Positions 59,534 through 64,000 of a stretch of DNA of 64,000 bases are shown piece by piece. Positions within the stretch are counted from its first letter, which is position 1. Each line of letters starts with the position of its first letter. The stretch is taken from NCBI GenBank assembly GCA_036557665.1, contig DATBHG010000130.1, positions 58,562-122,561 on the forward strand. The letters run 5' to 3'. The position numbers and the translations under genes were made by a program. Origin of the DNA: VAZQ01 sp036557665 (GTDB taxonomy: Bacteria; Pseudomonadota; Alphaproteobacteria; Rhizobiales; Xanthobacteraceae). Under the pieces are notes generated by a model. That model had not been told where the DNA came from. It saw only the letters and a list, made by a program, of their open reading frames with translations, and searched no databases.

Positions 59534-60535
59534 ATGGCAATGGCGGCGGTCATCTACGAGAAAGGCGCACCCGACAACTTCGTATGGGAGGAGATCAAGG
59601 TCGGGTCTCCCGGGCGCGGCCAGGTACGTCTTCGCAGCACGGCCGTCGGTGTGAATTTCGCCGATACGTACCATCGAGCAGGTATCCCACACCCGATGAT
59701 AGTCGGCGATCCACCGATCGTCCTCGGTTTTGAAGGTGTTGGCGAGATCGAGGAGCTGGGTTCGGGCGTCACCGGTTTTTCCGCTGGCGAACGGGTTTGC
59801 ACCTGCCTCCCCCCACTCGGCGCCTATAGCCAGGAGCGCCTTTACCCGGCTGACAAGTTGATCAAGGTTCCAGAGGACCTGCCGTTGGATGACGTTCAAC
59901 TGGCAGGACTAATCCTGAAGGGGATGACCGCGCAATATCTCCTGCATCGAACGCACAAGGTGCAGCCGGGAGATCATGTTCTGATCCACGCGGCTGCCGG
60001 CGGCATGGGCCATATCCTTTGTCCTTGGGCGCGGCATCTCGGAGCCACTGTGATCGGTACCGTTAGTACCGACGCGAAGGCCGAGATCGCTCGAAGTCTC
60101 GGTTGTCATCACGTCATCAATTACTCGACCGAGGACTTCGTAGCTGTCACCCGTAAGATTACGGACGGAAAAGGCGTAGACGTCGTCTATGAGTCGATCG
60201 GTAAGGACACGCTGCAAAGGTCACTCGACTGCCTGCGGCTGGTCGGTACATGCGCAGCTTACGGCCAGGCGTCAGGCGTTCCCGATCCGATCAACCTCAT
60301 CGAGGATCTGGGCGTTCGCGGGTCTCTCTTTATCACCCGGCCGGTGCTTTCGCATTACATGTCGAACCGAAGCGAAATCGACGCCGGAGCAAAATCGCTG
60401 TTCGATGCCGTCGCACAGGGGGTGCTAGCGAGCAACGTTGTCAAAACCTTTCCGCTTCGGGAGGCTGCAGCGGCGCACAAGTTCATCGGCGGACGCAAGA
60501 CAACGGGCTCGATCGTCATGCTTCCGTTCGAGTAA
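59534..60535 (+). CDS. Quinone oxidoreductase (zeta-crystallin-like MDR family)
   Basis: This 333-aa protein is a zinc-independent medium-chain reductase of the QOR class. Evidence includes the N-terminal GroES-like domain with GVNFADTYHRAG, PIVLGFEGVGEIEELG, the NADPH-binding motif HAAAGGMG and the DVVYESIGKDTLQ segment. GGAG is 9 nt upstream of the ATG. It is likely NADPH-dependent and reduces a quinone or enone. It diverges from an ArsR regulator and is followed 92 bp later by a RidA-type gene, suggesting one stress- or substrate-linked unit. Confidence 0.88.
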   Translation: MAMAAVIYEKGAPDNFVWEEIKVGSPGRGQVRLRSTAVGVNFADTYHRAGIPHPMIVGDPPIVLGFEGVGEIEELGSGVTGFSAGERVCTCLPPLGAYSQERLYPADKLIKVPEDLPLDDVQLAGLILKGMTAQYLLHRTHKVQPGDHVLIHAAAGGMGHILCPWARHLGATVIGTVSTDAKAEIARSLGCHHVINYSTEDFVAVTRKITDGKGVDVVYESIGKDTLQRSLDCLRLVGTCAAYGQASGVPDPINLIEDLGVRGSLFITRPVLSHYMSNRSEIDAGAKSLFDAVAQGVLASNVVKTFPLREAAAAHKFIGGRKTTGSIVMLPFE

Positions 60536-60627
60536 GCGGCCCAAAAAGGCCGGCGAAACGCCTTCAGCCGCTTTGGTGATGCCGTCACGACCCGCCCGAG
60601 GCACTCAATCCACAGAAAGGGAACATC

Positions 60628-61005
60628 ATGTCGATCATACGCCATGAAATCAGACAGATATCAGACGAGAATCGCGGTCAGCCGATCATCAGCCAGGCAG
60701 TTGTTCACGGCAACCTCGCCTATTTCGCCGGCATCACCCCCAACCCGATTGTCGGCGATATCAAAACGCAGACCGCTCAAGTGCTGCGACGCGTCGATGA
60801 GCTTCTCAACCTCGCGGGAACCGACAAATCACATCTACTGAGCGCCCAGGTCTGGATCGCTGACATGCGTCTGTTCGAAGATCACAATTCTGTTTGGAAC
60901 GAGTGGGTAGATCCGGCGAACCCTCCGGTGCGGGCTTGCCTCACGACTGACTTTTGGCGACCTGGGATGCTCGTTGAAGTTATGGTGGTTGCGGCCGTGC
61001 CATGA
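60628..61005 (+). CDS. RidA/YjgF family protein (125 aa)
   Basis: This small trimeric enamine/imine deaminase-type protein has family features: SQAVVHGNLAYFAGITPNP, QTAQVLRRVDELLNLAGTDKSHLL and the end pattern PPVRACLTTDFWRPGMLVEVMVVAAV, which includes the conserved Arg of the ligand pocket. RidA members clear reactive enamines in the cytosol; others join catabolic pathways. AAAGGG precedes the ATG. The gene follows the quinone oxidoreductase in the same direction. Confidence 0.87.
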   Translation: MSIIRHEIRQISDENRGQPIISQAVVHGNLAYFAGITPNPIVGDIKTQTAQVLRRVDELLNLAGTDKSHLLSAQVWIADMRLFEDHNSVWNEWVDPANPPVRACLTTDFWRPGMLVEVMVVAAVP

Positions 61006-61055
61006 GCCAGTTGCAGTCTGAGAAGCTGACCAGTCAGCGCATATGATGCTGGGAT

Positions 61056-61540
61056 TTGTGCCTGGATATGCGGCCGGCCATCGCAGCGATGCCGGGACCG
61101 CTTGTTTTCATATTTCTGCTGGCAAAGGGACTGCGCGGAAAGGCGTTCACAAAGGAAGCATCGCTCTATCTCGTCGTTTCCACCGGCTTGCTGGCAATTC
61201 TTCTGACGGCCAGCCGCCAGTTCAGTTGGCTTGATGTTTCAGTCTCGGCGGCTGCGATGTTGCCAGTCATGTCGGCGTGTACGCCGGACAACATATGCGC
61301 GGTAAGATTGCGCCTGAGACATTCAAGAAGCTGGTGTTGATCGCGGTCATTGCCGCGGGCGCTGAGTGCTGCGACATGGTTTCTTCAGTTGACGGGCTTG
61401 CCAATGCCGCTGCAGTTGCTTCGTCAGGTGCCGCCGCAGCGGGCGAAGCTGCGTCGGAGACCGTAACAGGGCTTGGGGGCAAGCAGGCCCTCGACTTCAC
61501 GCCGCTTGATGTGAAGACGTCCACTATCGGGTGGTAGATC
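61056..61540 (+). pseudogene. TauE/SafE-like transporter remnant, truncated and frameshifted
   Basis: Two overlapping reading frames together resemble the C-terminal half of a TauE/SafE sulfite-exporter-type permease. The first frame reads AAMPGPLVFIFLLAKGLRGKAFTKEASLYL and a second hydrophobic segment. After about 61275 the continuation shifts to the frame VYAGQHMRGKIAPETFKKLVLIAVIAAG, the family's terminal motif. The N-terminal half is missing. The tail beyond about 61380 shows no similarity. It lies in line with ridA. Confidence 0.7.
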
Positions 61541-61653
61541 GATGCGGTCGTTCATGGCGAGGGCCGTGCATCGGCGGGGAACTTGGGGAACTCGGTCAAT
61601 TGAGCTTTCCGCGACGGCTTCACCCGTTGCCTTCATTTGTATAGCGTTGCCGT

Positions 61654-63060
61654 ATGAGCGAGGCTGAGACTTTGTTTGCGGCCCTGCGTCAGTCGACCGG
61701 CGACGACGTAGTGGCGATGCTCGAGCGCATGGTGCGCGATGCCCCGGATCATGCCCTGAACAAGATCAACGCACTCGATCTCGCCACCAAGGAAGGGATC
61801 GACGAGGAGCACGTCATCGCCGGGCTCCTGCATGGGGTCGGGCTCGGCATCTTCGAGATGTCGTGGAACGTCATGTGCCCGAGTTGCGCCGGCGTGCTCT
61901 CCGCCAACAAGAGCCTGAAGACCCTCGATCGGGCGCAATATCATTGCGCCTTCTGTGCCGCGGGCTATGAGACGACGCTCGACAACCTGGTCGAGGTGAC
62001 CTTCACGGTAAGCCCGCGCGTGCGCAAGATCGCGGCCCACAGCCCGGACGCATTGCCCGCGGCCGAATATTACCGCCAGATCTTCTGGAGTTCGGCTATC
62101 GATCTGCCGGCGGATCTGGAGAAGCTGCTGCGGGAGGTCACACTCGAAAGTATCGACTTGCCGTCAGGCGAGCGGGCCATTCTCTCCTTGCGATTGTCGG
62201 AAGGCACACTGATCGTCTTCGACCCAGTGACGCACACGGCCCAGTTCCTCGACGTCAGAGGCGAGGAGACGAGCGAGCGCCAGAACCTGTCCATGATCTT
62301 CAAAAACGTGCAGGTCCCGGTCGATACCCTGACCTTTCGCCCCGGACCGCTGCGCTTGGCCTTGGCTAACCGCACCGACAGTCGAGTGTTGCCGGCCGTA
62401 TGGATTGCGAATCAGGCGCTGGACGACCTCTTGAAGCGACGCAAGCCCATTCTCAACGCGAAGCGCCTCCTCACCAATCAGACCTTCCGCGACATCTACC
62501 GGACTGACACACTCGCCATCGACCAACGCCTCAAGATCTTGAGCCTGACTTTTCTGTTCAGCGATCTCAAAGGCTCGACCGCGCTCTACGAGCGGGTCGG
62601 CGACCTCGTCGCCTTTGATCTCGTCAACGAGCATTTCAGGCTACTGCAGGAGATCATTGCCTCCGAAAGGGGGGCCGTCGTGAAGACCATTGGCGATGCC
62701 GTGATGGCGACCTTCGAGACCCCTGACCGGGCCATAGCCGCGGCGATCCGCATTCGCGAGGCGATGAGCGATCTGGGCTCCCAGCGCCAGCACCAGAGCC
62801 TGCACCTGAAGATGGGCATCCATGAAGGATCATGCCTCGCAGTCACCCTTAACGATCAGCAGGACTATTTTGGCCAGACCGTCAATATCGCTTCGCGCGT
62901 CCAGGGCCTCGCGGCCTCGCGCTCGATCCTGGTGACGGAGCCGGTGATAGAGAACGCGCAAGCCTCTGCCCTGCTGGAGAACAGTGGGCTGAGGCCGACG
63001 CTTAGGCGCGTGGCGCTGAGCGGCATCGCCGACGAGGTGTCGGTCTACGAAATCGCTTGA
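61654..63060 (+). CDS. Class III adenylate/guanylate cyclase with N-terminal DUF5939 zinc-ribbon region
   Basis: The C-terminal cyclase domain (residues about 295-468) has the metal-binding Asp residues D304 (FLFSDLKGS) and D348 (KTIGDAV), the base-recognising K344, D404 (DYFGQTV) and the transition-state N411/R415 (NIASRVQ), so it should be active. The N-terminal region (about 1-290) is of DUF5939 type and holds two CxxC pairs (C75/C78, C98/C101), a likely zinc ribbon. No membrane segment is present. The Lys/Asp substrate pair suggests ATP as substrate. Confidence 0.88.
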   Translation: MSEAETLFAALRQSTGDDVVAMLERMVRDAPDHALNKINALDLATKEGIDEEHVIAGLLHGVGLGIFEMSWNVMCPSCAGVLSANKSLKTLDRAQYHCAFCAAGYETTLDNLVEVTFTVSPRVRKIAAHSPDALPAAEYYRQIFWSSAIDLPADLEKLLREVTLESIDLPSGERAILSLRLSEGTLIVFDPVTHTAQFLDVRGEETSERQNLSMIFKNVQVPVDTLTFRPGPLRLALANRTDSRVLPAVWIANQALDDLLKRRKPILNAKRLLTNQTFRDIYRTDTLAIDQRLKILSLTFLFSDLKGSTALYERVGDLVAFDLVNEHFRLLQEIIASERGAVVKTIGDAVMATFETPDRAIAAAIRIREAMSDLGSQRQHQSLHLKMGIHEGSCLAVTLNDQQDYFGQTVNIASRVQGLAASRSILVTEPVIENAQASALLENSGLRPTLRRVALSGIADEVSVYEIA

Positions 63061-63262
63061 GCATTGGCGCGCCGGTTCAGTACGCGCTGTGACGGGCAAA
63101 CCTGGGCATCTCTCGCTCAGCGGGCGGCGCGCAGCTATTCAGAGCCGAAGCTCTCGAGACTCACAACCGGTAAGTCTCTTACTGAGCAAAATGTTTTCCG
63201 GATTGGACCTGAAAGCGGATCTCCGAAGCGTTCCTGAGCACACGCCCGTCATGCTTCGCACA

Positions 63263-64000
63263 TCAACCTTGCTGCCCGTGCTCGCGATACCAGCGCGCCG
63301 CGCCCGGATGCAGCGGCACGTCCATCGGCGTGTCGTCGCTCTCGCGTCCCATGTGCAGAGCGGATCCATCGGTGCCCTGCTCCCAGGGAACTTCCGCTTC
63401 ACGCGCGGCGAGCGCGCCGCAGATGTCGTAGGCGGTCTCCTCCGGCAGCGACGCGCTCGCGTAGATCGGCCAGCCGCTGAAATCGAGGGTGTCGACGTCG
63501 CGAGCGAGTCCCGAGAAACGGGCTTTCGGCAGAACGACCTTCCGCCATCCGAGCTTGCCCATGGCCTCGAACTCAGCCGCCGCAAGCTCGATCGGCGTGA
63601 GCCCGGCCGCGATCGCCTCGTCGAGCCAAACCTTGATGCCCTCGTCGAACACCGCGTCGAGCTCGCCGCGCGCGAGCGGCTGCAGACGGCGAGCGTCGGA
63701 CGGCCCGCCGCACAGGACGAGACGCCCGCCCCAGGATTCGAGGTCCTTGAGGGCGAAGCCGTGAAGGGCAAAGGCCTGATCGATCAGGACCAGCGTCGAA
63801 TGGGTCGGATCCTCGCGCACCGAGACGCGCAGCGGATAGCGCTTCGTCTTGATGTCGGCGAGCGAGCGGATGCCGGTGCGCGGGTGGACCATGAACACGA
63901 AGCGGTCCCAGCTCGGATAGACTGCCACGATGCGCACGGGCAGCGGCTTATCGAACAAGCCGACGCCGCGATAGGCCTGCGTGAGCAGCGCCGAGGGGTT
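63263..64000 (-). CDS. TAXI family TRAP transporter solute-binding protein, partial at window edge
   Basis: The reading frame is open to the window end, so the N-terminus lies beyond 64000. The visible 245 codons match the TAXI/Imp-type binding-protein family: PVRIVAVYPSWDRFVFMVHP, GIRSLADIKTKRYPLRVSVRED, LVLCGGPSDARR and LARGELDAVFDEG. The C-terminus (LHPGAARWYREHGQ) is the usual end. TAXI proteins feed TRAP transporters with dicarboxylate or amino-acid-like ligands. Membrane subunits are not in the window. A 202-bp spacer without a gene separates it from the cyclase. Confidence 0.86.
   Translation of the reverse strand, partial: NPSALLTQAYRGVGLFDKPLPVRIVAVYPSWDRFVFMVHPRTGIRSLADIKTKRYPLRVSVREDPTHSTLVLIDQAFALHGFALKDLESWGGRLVLCGGPSDARRLQPLARGELDAVFDEGIKVWLDEAIAAGLTPIELAAAEFEAMGKLGWRKVVLPKARFSGLARDVDTLDFSGWPIYASASLPEETAYDICGALAAREAEVPWEQGTDGSALHMGRESDDTPMDVPLHPGAARWYREHGQQG

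Noticed and set aside
61424..61636. Minus-strand 70-aa open frame after the TauE/SafE remnant
   Set aside because: No domain, no ribosome-binding site and it overlaps the decayed segment; not enough to call a gene.

Overview
The window looks like a piece of a high-GC alphaproteobacterial chromosome from the Bradyrhizobium/Nitrobacteraceae-Xanthobacteraceae part of Hyphomicrobiales. The signs are many orphan periplasmic solute-binding proteins (TctC/Bug type, the DUF534-like type with an MKRRDFI start, TAXI type), a RibB with a degenerate GTP-cyclohydrolase domain, small helical and zinc-ribbon proteins of the kind common in this group, and GTAACCC-type palindromic intergenic repeats. No rRNA, tRNA, CRISPR array, intact transposase or prophage was seen. 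The genus assignment is an inference from gene content.

Layout. 0-10.7 kb: ribB; an orphan [2Fe-2S] subunit; a PQQ-type sugar dehydrogenase with a diheme cytochrome c; a UbiD decarboxylase overlapping a secreted NHL propeller; a secreted protein of unknown function; a polysaccharide deacetylase; a GNAT enzyme; a DUF336 protein. 11-19 kb: a TadG-like protein, a Bug binding protein, an SDR, a methyltransferase, then vWA/DUF1194, Gfo/Idh and MhpD-like hydratase genes, and two related zinc-ribbon proteins. 19-24.6 kb: nitronate monooxygenase, a divergent LD-carboxypeptidase/Mpl-like ligase pair that fits peptidoglycan recycling, and small secreted or zinc-ribbon proteins. 24.9-36.6 kb: an RlmD-like rRNA methyltransferase overlapping TlyA, a DUF6496 protein, an acyltransferase, two orphan binding proteins, a MASE1 hybrid histidine kinase and a phosphofructokinase whose active-site residues predict PPi use. 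37-46.5 kb: glycogen phosphorylase divergent from that PFK, a metaxin-like GST, a lone CzcA-type RND pump, and cupin-MFS-histidine kinase genes.

46.5-52.7 kb is the most unusual part. A 0.9-kb repeat-rich spacer is followed by a translationally coupled EamA exporter-FkbH-ACP-thioesterase operon, divergent from a NodU/TobZ-type O-carbamoyltransferase. This looks like a minimal PKS/NRPS-free pathway that loads a glyceryl unit onto an ACP, carbamoylates it and exports it. The product is unknown.

52.8-64 kb: a PAS-GGDEF-EAL protein; two overlapping binding-protein genes flanked by 0.48-kb direct repeats, each carrying a dead fragment related to the intact MFS gene of the same window; an ArsR regulator divergent from quinone oxidoreductase and RidA genes; a broken TauE/SafE gene; a class III cyclase with a zinc ribbon; and the edge-truncated TAXI binding protein.
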